Position numbers and translations under genes: made by a program
NCBI RefSeq assembly: GCF_001895925.1
Contig: NZ_MPPI01000034.1
Location: 1 to 52,531, forward strand
From: Phormidesmis priestleyi ULC007
GTDB taxonomy: Bacteria > Cyanobacteriota > Cyanobacteriia > Leptolyngbyales > Leptolyngbyaceae
DNA: 52,531 bases
Reading direction: 5' to 3'
Part shown: positions 36,257-45,021 of the stretch, in pieces
Position numbering within the stretch: position 1 is the first letter of the stretch
Layout: each line of letters opens with the position of its first letter
Notes under the pieces: generated by a model
The model's database searches: none
The model's input: the letters and a program-made list of their open reading frames with translations, nothing else
Told to the model about the DNA's origin: nothing

Positions 36257-36646
36257 ATGACACTACCGCCTTCTGCCTTGGCTCCAGTTGCCGATTACTT
36301 TAAAGTGCTGTCCGAACTCAGCCGCTTGCAAGTGCTGTGTTCGCTGAAGTCAGGCTCGAAGAATGTCACCGAGATTATGGAAGAAACCGGATTAGGGCAG
36401 GCGAATGTCTCAAAGCACTTGAAGATTCTCGCGCAGGCAGGGATTGTCTCCCGCACGCCTCAAGGAGTCAGTGTCTACTATGAGATTGCCGAACCGTTCA
36501 TCTTTGACCTTTGTGAATTGGTGGGCGATCGTCTCTCAGTTCGACTGTCAGAAAAGTCTCAGCAACTCAAGCCATTGGAAGGCTTGCGACAAGCTGAACC
36601 TGTGGGGACAAGCAGCAAAAACTCTAAGGCAAGAGCAAAAAAGTAA
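36257..36646 (+). CDS. ArsR-family repressor with two cysteines (SqrR/BigR-like)
   Basis: The 129-residue winged-helix protein has LSELSRLQVLCSLKSG, the recognition helix region GLGQANVSKHLKIL and the wing GVSVYYEIAEP. Cysteines at C28 and C86 sit where SqrR/BigR-type persulfide sensors keep their reactive pair. Metal-binding CVC is absent. The start at ATG 36257 is preferred to TTG 36236. It probably represses itself and the SQR operon and releases DNA upon persulfide formation. Confidence 0.8.
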   Translation: MTLPPSALAPVADYFKVLSELSRLQVLCSLKSGSKNVTEIMEETGLGQANVSKHLKILAQAGIVSRTPQGVSVYYEIAEPFIFDLCELVGDRLSVRLSEKSQQLKPLEGLRQAEPVGTSSKNSKARAKK

Positions 36647-36699
36647 AGGGATTTACTTGAGAATATTCTGACGCGCCATCTTCATTGGGAAGGTGTTTT

Positions 36700-36831
36700 T
36701 TGTTCACAGGCCTTCCAGGTGCGCTAGGATTTTACAGAAAGCTGCGCCTTGGACTGCTCGACTGCGGTTCTGATCCTGAAGAACCCGATCACCTCGTTTA
36801 CTTCGAGACTCTACGGATGGATGACCCATGA
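36700..36831 (+). CDS. Small hypothetical ORF (doubtful)
   Basis: A TTG-start frame of 43 codons (FTGLPGALGFYRKLRLGLLD and on) ends in an ATGA overlap with the next frame. The TTG follows GGGAAGG at good spacing. I do not recognise it. Confidence 0.25.
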   Translation: MFTGLPGALGFYRKLRLGLLDCGSDPEEPDHLVYFETLRMDDP

Positions 36832-37263
36832 CCCAATCGATTCCTGCCAAGCCGAAAGCCGCACCCAATGAAGGGACTCGCTATCAACGCCTGATGGAGT
36901 TGATTGAAGCAGAGGACGCTGCCAATGGAGAAGTGGGTTGTGGACGAGATTTGGGAAACAGAATTTCAGGCTATTTGAGCACCCATGAAATTGCGATTGA
37001 AGACGAAAAACTGAAGCGTTTCTTGCAAGAGCATTTAGGACACTGCCTTGAGTCCGAGTGCGCGACTAGAAGTGTGGTTGCTGCTGGGTCAAGGCATGGA
37101 AAATGAAACAATTATCCAAGTGCCGTCTGATTATCAGCCACCGTCAGAAGCGAGTGAGTTTTCTGATCTGATCACTCAACTCGACTTTGAGCAGCGGGTA
37201 GAGTTTATGCGTCAAGCCGGACTGGGGATGGGATCTAAATCGACCAAGGCAACCAGTATGTAG
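36828..37263 (+). pseudogene. Hypothetical gene, probably frameshifted
   Basis: The first frame (36828-37106) encodes TRYQRLMELIEAEDAANGEV and RFLQEHLGHCL. The overlapping frame from about 37048 continues LSPSARLEVWLLLGQGMENE and ends at 37263. Joined, they give about 145 acidic, helical residues. A single indel near 37050 would explain the split. Family not recognised. The two halves could also be separate overlapping genes. Confidence 0.4.
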
Positions 37264-37296
37264 GCTTTGAGACAGCTTTACACTTCAAATCGAACT

Positions 37297-37344
37297 AACA
37301 GGTAGACGGATGAACTCAACAATTTATCCGTCTATCTGTTTTCT
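37297..37344. terminator. Strong hairpin terminator between convergent genes
   Basis: AACAGGTAGACGGAT and ATCCGTCTATCTGTT form a 15-bp stem with one G-T pair, followed by TTC on the plus strand. It lies between the plus-strand hypothetical and the minus-strand MOSC gene. Confidence 0.8.
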
Positions 37345-37355
37345 AATCTAAATAG

Positions 37356-38138
37356 CTAATCGGTGAGCGAAGTCTCGATCGCGTCACCGACCTGCAAGCT
37401 TTTACCAGCTTCAGACGGAGCAATGCGAGTGTTGACCGCTAAACGATAGAAATGGTTAAAGCGCGAAGCGGGTGCCCAAGTTGGAAATTCTGCTTTGCGC
37501 TTGACTGTAAAAGTTTTTTGAAACTGAGCCGTAGTCGCTCCAGATATCGCATCACGAGTCGGCACCACACAGCGCTGACAAGGGTTGACACCTTGAATCT
37601 GCACCTCTCCTAGCTGAAACTCGATCGGCAGATCGTCAGAATATAGACTGTCTTCCCAAAAAGCAGGCACGTCTGTAATCTCTAAATTAGTGCGAAGGCG
37701 GGTTCGCATCTCCTCAACTGAAACGTTGGGAAACCAGGAGGCAACCTGCTCGATCGAGGCAGTGCTGATCATCGTAGGCCCAGGTGAAGTCGGATCGTCG
37801 GGAAACCCAGTGACTGTATTTTGCTGAAGCTCAACCGCAAAGCCAAAAAAATCGCTCAACCAGGCAGCGATCGCCGATCGCCCATGATCTAAATGAAAGC
37901 TCACCGGATTTTTGCCTTGGACTGAAAGCGTCACCACTCTAGCGTTGAGATGAAACTGCGATCGCACCTGATGAATGGCTGCTGTGCGCTTACCATTCAC
38001 CCATTTTCCCTGCTGATCCACGATTACAAATTCACGATCGTGCGCCAGTGACCCGCCTGGCAAAATCTTTGTCTGAGTGACCGAAACGCCATCTAACGAT
38101 TTAATGGGATAGATAAAAATGTGGCTCAAGCGAGGCAT
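37356..38138 (-). CDS. MOSC-domain protein (YcbX/MOCO sulfurase C-terminal type)
   Basis: The ATG at 38138 gives MPRLSHIFIYPIKSLDG, the usual N-terminal beta-barrel start, and 260 residues; the frame is open to an ATG at 38177. The MOSC part contains NPCQRCVVPTRD, with the cysteines thought to carry sulfur to molybdenum cofactor enzymes or substrates. Substrate is unknown. Confidence 0.88.
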   Translation of the reverse strand: MPRLSHIFIYPIKSLDGVSVTQTKILPGGSLAHDREFVIVDQQGKWVNGKRTAAIHQVRSQFHLNARVVTLSVQGKNPVSFHLDHGRSAIAAWLSDFFGFAVELQQNTVTGFPDDPTSPGPTMISTASIEQVASWFPNVSVEEMRTRLRTNLEITDVPAFWEDSLYSDDLPIEFQLGEVQIQGVNPCQRCVVPTRDAISGATTAQFQKTFTVKRKAEFPTWAPASRFNHFYRLAVNTRIAPSEAGKSLQVGDAIETSLTD

Positions 38139-38232
38139 AGGGCGATCGACCATAAAGCAGGAATCTGGTAGGGGCATGGCACTGCCGTGCCCCTTAGCGT
38201 TGCAAGTAACCGATATGATTTAATCCACGATC

Positions 38233-39282
38233 CTAAGCAGTTCTAGGCTTTTTGAGTTGTCGAGAAAGCACCTGAGATTTTAGACCCACTACGATCGCTT
38301 CGATGAGCCGGGTCATGCCAGTCGTGTTGACATAGGTAGGAGTTTTGCCGCACTGCTTGGTAGCTTTAATAATGCCTTCGGTGTGTCGGTGCGAGGCATA
38401 TCCTGTCAGCACGACCACGAGATCTGCATCCAAAATTTGCTGCTCTGCCTGTGCCCAAATCTGAGGTCCGGTTTGCGTCGTTGCCCAGATTAGCTCAACA
38501 CCAGAGCCACGAAACCGATTGCGAATGGCGGTTTCGAGGCGATCGTGCCCGCCCACAATCACAACTTTGCCGTCAAGGTCAGAATAGCTTTCAGGGCGAC
38601 TAGAAGATTGAGTGCGTCGGGGCGTAAAGGAAGTCGTTCGCCCCTCAAAGTTGAGTCGGTTTCGCTGCGCCTGCTCTGCAATAAAGGTGAGGGTTTGCTC
38701 GTAAGTGCCGCGCAGTCGGGCTGTCGGAAGCGCATTTTCACTAGCTTTGCGGTCATAGGCATTGATCTGCGCCATCAGCGCATCGACGACTTCCCCTAAT
38801 GCGCCAATGGCTTTGAGATCTTCCGTGAAGCCTTTAATTGCGATCGCAGTATCTGTAGCGTTGTAGAAATCATTTTGGTCGTGAATCAGATCGAGTAAGT
38901 CGGCTTTTAATTGGGTGCGCCATCTTGTGATTGCTTGAGTTTCTTGCTGTGCGATCAACTGCTCTTCTTGGCGCAGAAGCTCTGCGTCTACCAGCTTTTC
39001 GGCATTGAGTTCTACGTCTTGAAGCTGCTGACGAAGGCTGTCTGCCTGCTGCTCTAGCTTTTTGCGGTTTAGGCTGTCCCCGATCTGATTGGCTTCGTAT
39101 TCAGCAATTGAGGATTCTATTTGAGCGAGTAGGGGGGTTAAGCGAAGGGTCAGAGCGTCTGCGGCTTCCTGAATTTTACTGTCTCGCTCTTTTTGAATTT
39201 GGTGTTCTTTGAGTTCTACTTGGGCGCTCTCTAAAAGCGATTGCGTTAATTGCTCAATCTCGTCAAGGTCTGAGAAATTCAT
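38233..39282 (-). CDS. DUF2325 protein with coiled-coil N-terminus
   Basis: The 349-residue protein has a long charged helical N-terminal half (coiled coil, residues ~10-200) and a C-terminal DUF2325 domain: VVIVGGHDRLETAIRNRF, DADLVVVLTGYASH, PTYVNTTGMTRLIEA. DUF2325 resembles a nucleotide-binding fold. Function is unknown. Confidence 0.85.
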   Translation of the reverse strand: MNFSDLDEIEQLTQSLLESAQVELKEHQIQKERDSKIQEAADALTLRLTPLLAQIESSIAEYEANQIGDSLNRKKLEQQADSLRQQLQDVELNAEKLVDAELLRQEEQLIAQQETQAITRWRTQLKADLLDLIHDQNDFYNATDTAIAIKGFTEDLKAIGALGEVVDALMAQINAYDRKASENALPTARLRGTYEQTLTFIAEQAQRNRLNFEGRTTSFTPRRTQSSSRPESYSDLDGKVVIVGGHDRLETAIRNRFRGSGVELIWATTQTGPQIWAQAEQQILDADLVVVLTGYASHRHTEGIIKATKQCGKTPTYVNTTGMTRLIEAIVVGLKSQVLSRQLKKPRTA

Positions 39283-39412
39283 AAATCAACACTCATCCAA
39301 AAGGGTGACTTTATTTTACTAGATCGGCTCGTGCTAACCACTTCAAAATACCAGCCCTTTCTGACAGGTCGATGAAGTTGGGTGAGGCAAAACTTGACGA
39401 ACTAAGGATCAC

Positions 39413-39973
39413 TCATCCCTTCGCCCGTTTCTTCCCTCGCTTTTTGATTCGTTTATAACCCGACACGAGCCAATCACTGGCGCTGTGGCTGAGTGCGCCT
39501 AATTCAAGCCCGATCGTTCCTGCAATCCATTCATTGCCGTGCTGCTGTAGTGATTGTTTGACCATTCCAATACTATTCATAAATCCATGTTGAGCAGGGG
39601 TCTGCCAGTGATCGATCGTGCCAAGAAGTTGTTGAGCGATCGCCCCACCCAAAATGATGATGCTGCTAAAGATCGCGATCCAAATCGCTAAATAAAGAAT
39701 TCGCCCGATCGTGCCCACAATCAACCCGTGAGACAGAAACGATCGATGGCGCATACTCTTACGGTAGGGTAGCCAGATCCATCGCAGTAGCCCCCAGCGT
39801 TTATATTGCTGAGAATAAATGTCGAGATCGGGCCCAAACATCAGCCCACCCATTAAAAACGCGCCCGAAACGATTAGCGTGAGGTTGCCACTTTGAGTCA
39901 GCACAAACACCCCACCCGTGACGAAGGGCAAACTCCAGAGGGTGATGCTGTCGTGGGTGCGACCAGAAGGCAT
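39413..39973 (-). CDS. DUF2227 putative metal-binding membrane protein
   Basis: The 186-residue protein starts MPSGRTHDSITLWSLP, has PDLDIYSQQYKRWG and MRHRSFLSHGL with conserved His/Asp, and three or four transmembrane helices. It ends in a Lys-rich tail. This is the cyanobacterial DUF2227 pattern; function is unknown. Confidence 0.85.
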   Translation of the reverse strand: MPSGRTHDSITLWSLPFVTGGVFVLTQSGNLTLIVSGAFLMGGLMFGPDLDIYSQQYKRWGLLRWIWLPYRKSMRHRSFLSHGLIVGTIGRILYLAIWIAIFSSIIILGGAIAQQLLGTIDHWQTPAQHGFMNSIGMVKQSLQQHGNEWIAGTIGLELGALSHSASDWLVSGYKRIKKRGKKRAKG

Positions 39974-40049
39974 GAGGATTAAAATGCAAAGAATCTCAAT
40001 CAGATTTTACAGAGAACTGGCGCAGTCTGATATAGTAAGTAGAGCGATC

Positions 40050-40121
<72 letters not shown>

Positions 40122-40125
40122 TAGA

Positions 40126-40207
40126 TGTAGTTCGTGTCAGGTAACACGCTATTTGTCGTCGAAGCTAAGAAAACTGACCGTTAACAGATTCTTGTCGTTA
40201 TGCGCCG
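40126..40207 (-). mobile_element. Type V-K CAST terminal end (cas12k/CRISPR-proximal side)
   Basis: The element begins TGTAGTTCG four bases after tRNA-Val, 56 bp from the first protospacer base. It has two spaced TTGTCGT motifs (40153-40159, 40192-40198) as expected for TnsB binding. The expected target duplication would be ATAGA (40121-40125) at the other end, which lies outside the window. Confidence 0.8.
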
Positions 40208-40242
40208 TTGTAAGGCAGGCGCTCCTTTCAATCCACCTTAAC
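40208..40242 (-). CRISPR. Stand-alone homing repeat-spacer targeting tRNA-Val
   Basis: On the minus strand a partial repeat GTTAAGGTGGATTGAAAG is followed by the spacer GAGCGCCTGCCTTACAA. All 17 spacer bases match tRNA-Val at 40070-40086. The repeat's GTTAAGGTGGATT is exactly complementary to the tracrRNA anti-repeat at 40840-40852. This is the delocalised guide known for homing of V-K CASTs. Confidence 0.92.
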
Positions 40243-40260
40243 TAGGATTTTAACGTACTA

Positions 40261-40293
40261 ATTCCGTACCAGTGAAAATGTTTGGTACGGAAT
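40261..40293. repeat. Hairpin between array region and homing unit
   Basis: ATTCCGTACCA and TGGTACGGAAT form a perfect 11-bp stem with an 11-nt loop, about 20 bp upstream of the homing repeat on the minus strand. It could separate transcription or processing of the homing guide from the array. The stretch 40294-40605 shows no gene. Confidence 0.7.
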
Positions 40294-40605
40294 GTTTGTT
40301 AATTGCAAATTCTTCTTCAAAGGCTAAGATGCAGTCGCACTCAATTAGGAAAACGACTGCATTGCTACACATTGAACCTGTTGCTTTATAAGCTTGGAGA
40401 AAGCTGTGAATCTAGTGGTCTGTCAGTCTTATTTTGAGGGGTAAATAGAATCCGTAGTTCTGGGCAGGAGACAGCTCTTGAGGAAATCTATCTCTCATTT
40501 CAGCCTTGACGGACTACTAGTAATTTTGAATTTATCTGCTGAAGAGTGAATCGCATCGGGGTTTGAGAGGATGTCATAAAGATGTTCTAAAGAGGTACAA
40601 GCTCT

Positions 40606-40709
40606 CTTTCAACCCGCCTCTCGCTGGAAAGGCGATCGCGACCCTAAGCGTTGAAACTCAGTCACAAAAAGCTTTTCAGCAGTACTTTTGGCAAACCTCT
40701 CTTTCAACC
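40606..40709 (-). CRISPR. Degenerate CAST CRISPR array
   Basis: Two sites end in the V-K repeat 3' motif: ..ATCAGGTTGAAAG (40709-40701) and ..GGCGGGTTGAAAG (40617-40606). The second is preceded by GTTTCAAC at 40657-40650, giving a 52-nt repeat-like unit instead of the usual ~36-37 nt, with a GCGATCGC inside. The spacers cannot be delimited with confidence. Confidence 0.55.
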
Positions 40710-40784
40710 TGATTTCTGGCTTTTCATCAGCCGTTTAAGGTTAGAAAACAACCTCCGAAAAGGAGCCTCAGAGCGAAATACAGC

Positions 40785-41045
40785 CTTTTGGCAAACCTCC
40801 TAGGAATTTTGCCCTTGCTTCGGTTTGCCAATTTGAACAGTTAAGGTGGATTCCTCCTTGCTCGGAGGTGAAGACGGTTAACCAACATTGCGGTAGACCC
40901 GCACCCTTTTGCTGGGAGCGCACCCAACTTCGAGGTAGATAGTTAACCAGAGCCAGAAAGCAAGATTATCTTCCGATAGCCAAACTAGCTCACAATTGTC
41001 GATAGCACAGAGACCATTGCTGGCATGAACTACGGCGCATCTGAT
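40785..41045 (-). ncRNA. CAST tracrRNA
   Basis: Downstream of cas12k the minus strand carries conserved V-K tracrRNA blocks: GCGCCGTAGTTCATGC, TTGCTTTCTGGCTCTGG, GGTGCGCTCCCAGCAA, AGGGTGCGGGTCTACCGC, CACCTCCGAGCAAGGAGG, the anti-repeat AATCCACCTTAAC, and a final hairpin TTGGCAAACC / GGTTTGCCAA (40788-40831). The order matches the known Scytonema-type molecule. Ends are approximate. Confidence 0.88.
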
Positions 41046-41080
41046 TTATAGAGTAAATTTGAACTGAGCGCAAGTGTTTT

Positions 41081-42869
41081 TTATTTTCGGGATTGATAGG
41101 CTGCGATCGCTAAATTTTTAGGCTTTTCTTGAGGAGTTCCTGTAAACGGTTGTTTTACTACCTCGATAGAAATCCCGACTTGGGCAGCTTGGCTTCCGAT
41201 ACATTGGCTGAGTTGAGCATGCCTCCAGCGATGTACGCTTGCTCGATACTGAAGGGCATATTGTCGTTGGAGTTCTATAGAACCGGGAATTTCTTGCTCT
41301 GCTCTAGCTTGAACTTCGCCTTGGACAATTTCTCGAATGTCGCTGAGGTCAGGCAATATGAGGCTGCTAACCTGATACTTTTGAGCGATCGCCACAATTT
41401 CATGAGCTATCAAACGGTCTAGATGTTTTCCTGAGTTGGATTCTCCAAACCGATTGAATGCGCCTTTTTGCTGGTTCTTGTGCCGCTGATGAGCGTTGCG
41501 TTGCTGTTGCAAACGATATCGATTGAGAAGCTTATAGTTTTCACCCAGAAGTTGTCGGATACTTCTGTATGTGATGGCTTTTCCAGTCTGAATATCGATA
41601 ATTGCGAGAGTAGCAGGTTTATCAAGCCCATAGCTTACACCTGCTAGAATTGACGGCTGACCTTGATAAAGAGGACGGCTTGGACGAGGAAATGGATTAT
41701 CAAGTAAAGCCAGCATTGTTTCCCGCCTTTTAAGAAATGCTTCCTGATCCTTACTCAAATTTTTCTTAACTTTATTACAAGCGATAATTTCTGCACACTC
41801 GCTAGCTTTTTTCTGCCGAATTTGTTCTGTACCTTCTTGAGCCCAAGAATCAGTGTCTATAGCGCAGGATACAACCAACCGATGGAGATTCCAGGGTTCG
41901 CCTTCGCCTCTACCCTCCTGCCAAGCCATCCGCCCAGAGCATAGAGTAAATAAGCTGGCTGAGTGTTGGTTTCTGCTAGCCTTCTTAGTTTGTTGTCTTC
42001 TAGAAATCGCTTGAACCAGTGGAGATAACCTAGTTGAGCCGCAACCGCAAGCGGTTCTGCTCACTGACGAAGAATGCAAATTCGGTTGTCGGCTCCAACG
42101 CTAGTTAGATCGTAGCGTCACGAAGATTTTAGCATACAGTACAAGTGAACTAAATGGCGCTGTCGGTCTAACTCTTTGATCACAGTAAATCTCAAACGAA
42201 TGCTCACCTAAGCCATTGAAGTTGACACATAATCTTCCTTTCTCATTCAGAAACCAGTGGAGATCTTCGTTTGTTTCGTAGTTGACTGGAAAAGGTAAAG
42301 TAGCTGGCTCTGTTAGCAATTTGGCTTGCCAATCGGCTGCTTCATTGTCATCTTTGGGAACACAACCTTCTGCCTTGGTTAAAGTTTCTAACCAAGTATG
42401 CTCAGACAAGTCTCGTCCTTTTGGAAACCTTGTACGCTCAAGAGTCTTGATTAGACGTTCAAGGCGGATTTCTGTTTTACGACGACGTTTGGCAAACTTT
42501 TTGGGGTCTTCAAATCGATCGGGCAGTTTGCAACCATTTTTGAGCAGGTAAGCGATCGCACATCGAGTCAAGACTTCCTCTGTCTCACCATAGAGTGTAA
42601 AGAGGGTGCTAGAAATAGCTGATCCTGGTTGTTTTGACTCTTTTTTACCTTTCTTTTTGCTGCGTGCCTTTTTAGGTTGTGGTTCGTTGTCCTGGGAATC
42701 TGAGTGATTTAGTTGCATGAGAAGTTCACTGGCTTTAGATCTCAGCGTGTTGATATCGCTCTGGCTAGCGATTGTTAACTCATCATCACTTTGGAGGATA
42801 GCCAACCATCGAGTTTGACCCGCAATCTGGTTTCTGAGTCGTGTTGCATTGGATGGTAATGTTGCTCAT
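41081..42869 (-). pseudogene. cas12k: cas12k, decayed
   Basis: The gene start is recognisable (MSNITIQC at 42869). About 90 codons are then missing before a frame resuming as LRNQIAGQTRWLAILQ. The middle (AIAYLLKNGCKL, KFAKRRRKTEIRLERL) is intact to YCDQR. A 143-bp attC-like insert follows, then YLHWFKRFLED, a one-base deletion, and QQTKKASRNQH to the normal end (AIAAYQSRK). Intact Cas12k is about 640 residues, is nuclease-dead and guides the transposase. This copy cannot make a full-length protein. Confidence 0.92.
42029..42171 (-). mobile_element. 143-bp integron-type cassette with attC site inside cas12k
   Basis: On the minus strand the insert begins TTAGAC after G (core G/TTRRRY) and ends in an attC-like site: ATCTAAC (42110-42104), GTTGGAGCCGAC, a variable hairpin with AACCG/CGGTT, GCGGCTCAAC, TAG and G/TTATCT. 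L'' and L' pair with an unpaired G, as in attC sites. There is no long ORF; TGTATGCTAAAAT could be a promoter -10. The flanks are cas12k coding sequence. Confidence 0.7.
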
Positions 42870-43020
42870 GGGGCAGTTCCCTGGTTTTGGTTAAAGCAAG
42901 GGGTCAGAATGATGAATCAAGTTGAGCGATCGCAGCTTTTAGCGTTTTAGATTTAGTTTGAGAAATAATACATTAGTTCTACTTTTTTATAAAGACATAA
43001 TTGTCTAAGATTTTGTCGCT

Positions 43021-43284
43021 ATGACAAGTAATATGACTATTCCTCATCGCCCTCCGACTTATCGATACTGGAATGTTTTAAAGGCGTACCTTCAAACTTT
43101 GAACAACGGGCAAATGGAACTTGATAAGTTTCTCAAGAACTGGGATGTGTCAGACCAGGAGTTAACGTTCATCTGTGATTGTTCGTTGACCACAGCAAAC
43201 CATTGGTTTTCCCAAAGGGAGCACCGCAGAATTCCTACTGAAAAGCACAAGCAGCAATTGACATTGGTTCATCACATTGGGTGA
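43021..43284 (+). CDS. Small HTH regulator divergent from cas12k (CvkR-like)
   Basis: The 87-residue protein carries an HTH (LKNWDVSDQELTFICDCSLT) followed by TANHWFSQREHRRIP. V-K CASTs commonly encode a small regulator (CvkR type) divergent from cas12k, and the sequence pattern and position fit. The 151-bp gap to the cas12k start would hold both promoters. Family assignment is inferred from context and a remembered pattern. Confidence 0.55.
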   Translation: MTSNMTIPHRPPTYRYWNVLKAYLQTLNNGQMELDKFLKNWDVSDQELTFICDCSLTTANHWFSQREHRRIPTEKHKQQLTLVHHIG

Positions 43285-43397
43285 CACTCGTGCTGGGTGT
43301 AGCTGTGTTGGTTATTTCAGTCAAATCAGGCTTTGACCCATTTTCAGGGAAATTCATGCAGGCAATGGTGGAGAATTACTATAGTCCGGATGCATCT

Positions 43398-43673
43398 TTA
43401 AGATGGCTGAAACTGCAAATTTAGGCTGTTGGCGATTGAAGCAACGATCCCTTTTTTGCGGAGTTCACCTAAAGCTTTGTAGAAGTCTCCATCATCCAAA
43501 TCCCAGCGCTCACAAAAGACGCTGACTTCGATCGTGGGATTAAGTTTGCCTGGATAGTCGATTTGAAGAGCGAAGAAAACGTAGTCTCGATCGCTAGTCA
43601 GAAGCTTGATCTGGCGGATTCGCAGGAGTTCTTCGCGATCGATTGGATAGTTGGCGGCGGTTGAGCGAGTCAT
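43398..43673 (-). CDS. Hypothetical protein, possible winged helix
   Basis: The ATG at 43673 gives 91 residues (MTRSTAANYPIDREELLRIR). The part EVSVFCERWDLDDGDFYKAL followed by GELRKKGIV looks like a winged-helix unit. It is co-directional with the HNH gene just upstream. Not recognised. Confidence 0.5.
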   Translation of the reverse strand: MTRSTAANYPIDREELLRIRQIKLLTSDRDYVFFALQIDYPGKLNPTIEVSVFCERWDLDDGDFYKALGELRKKGIVASIANSLNLQFQPS

Positions 43674-43724
43674 AGGATTTAGAAAATAAAGAGTAGTACA
43701 GACAGAGAACATTTGCAGGGCTTT

Positions 43725-44039
43725 TTAGCCTTCCCAGACGAGTGTTCGCCAATTTGGAGGAATCACGTCGTCTCTGAGCGCGGCGCTAATCATGCCTTGG
43801 TGGGCAATGCTGGATCGCAGACAGTGGCAGCGGCGACAGAGCGTTCGCAGATTGGAGTCTGCATCGGAGCCGCCTTTGGAGACTTCCAGAATGTGGTCGA
43901 TGTGGGCATTCTTTAGGGATAAAGAGTTCGGTAGCTGATGCTGGCAGTAGGGTCCTTGACAGCGCCCTTGATCTCTTTGCCAGATTTGTTTGCGCGTTTC
44001 GCCCCATAGTGCAGGAGGTTGTCGTTTTGCCCAAGCCAT
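43725..44039 (-). CDS. HNH endonuclease
   Basis: The 104-residue protein has the HNH core AHIDHILEVSKGGSDADSN followed by LRTLCRRCH, with cysteine pairs CQGPYC and CRRC for zinc. Such small HNH proteins are common in mobile elements. It lies in the cargo of the CAST. Confidence 0.85.
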   Translation of the reverse strand: MAWAKRQPPALWGETRKQIWQRDQGRCQGPYCQHQLPNSLSLKNAHIDHILEVSKGGSDADSNLRTLCRRCHCLRSSIAHQGMISAALRDDVIPPNWRTLVWEG

Positions 44040-44138
44040 TTTCTCATCTCAATTGAAGAAAGTGTAACCGTGCCGTGCCGAACCTACGCCTAGCCTTGCC
44101 GAAGCATACCAAGTCAAGAATCGATGAATTTTGATTTC

Positions 44139-44722
44139 TCAAGTGACAGCGTTCTGAACGCAGAAATTCAAAACCTCGAAGCGCCCGTAGCCAATGATCG
44201 TCCGTCTGCTAGCCCCACAAGCTTGCCTGCGTCAATTGCCACGGTTTCCATTTCTTGCCTGGAGATGATGGTTTTGTCCCACAATAGAGTGAAGGAGCAG
44301 CGCCATCCAGCAGCGGCAGCGACCCGGTAGCGGATATTGTGTCCGCGAGTCGCAATATTTTTGACAACGCTCATGAAAGTATAGACTTCCTGCTCGATGT
44401 CTTCGCTGGCTCTGATCGGTTCTTCCGGCAGATAGCGATCGGTATAGATGCGGCGGTCTTGCACCTGTAACGTGGAAGCCATTGGGCTCATCAGGCTACT
44501 TCTCCCTCGCTTCGTGTACTTGGCGGCATCGCGGAAGCAGCCAAAGATGTGAGTAGGCAGGAGATAAAGCTGTCGATCTTCAGTGATCAGAACATTTCGC
44601 TGCCATTCAGTTGGGTCGTTACCCGGCGTGCCGCCTCGCTCTTGACGCTTGCCGAATGATTCGGATGGCTGTAGGTGATTTCAGAGCAAAGGTCTGGTTC
44701 CCTGATCGACTTTCAGTTGCAT
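44139..44722 (-). pseudogene. Decayed gene with in-frame stop and 3' frameshift
   Basis: An ATG at 44722 starts MQLKVDQGTRPLL, then a TGA at 44683-44681, then the same frame continues NHLQPSESFGKRQERGG, ITEDRQLYLLPTHIFGCFRD, VYTFMSVVKNIATRGHNIRY and VAIDAGKLVGLADGRS. A one-base shift near the end restores GYGRFEVLNFCVQNAVT. It reminds me of phage-like conserved hypotheticals, but I cannot name it. Confidence 0.6.
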
Positions 44723-45021
44723 AAGCTAGCCCTGGCAACCCTTACACAACGAAGAAATAGGCTATCAATCTAGATGTCGATCAGCTTACCGTGACAATTC
44801 GAGGATCATCGTGCTTAATTTTGGACTTGACATCTATAGGCGCATCAATGCCTTGATTTCAGCGTTGCCCCTTCTGGCACAAAAATACTCTTTATTGGAC
44901 AGTCTCTTTTAGTCCCTTGCAGTCTTGCTGGCAGTAGCACGCCTTTATTTCTGAAGGTGGGCATGATGACGGAGGGAGATGCTTGTGCCAGACTCGATGA
45001 GGCAAGCGACAAAATTTTCTT
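44723..45021. other. Intergenic region upstream of drmD
   Basis: This 299-bp stretch separates the divergent decayed gene from drmD. I see no convincing ORF or hairpin. It presumably carries the drmD promoter. No clear ribosome-binding site precedes the ATG at 45022. Confidence 0.4.

Noticed and set aside
41129-41422. Plus-strand frame opposite cas12k
   Set aside because: Antisense to clearly homologous Cas12k sequence.
43021-43284. Reading of the small HTH gene as a plain XRE phage repressor
   Set aside because: Not excluded, but its divergent position at cas12k and the NWDVS...WFSQ pattern fit a CAST regulator better.
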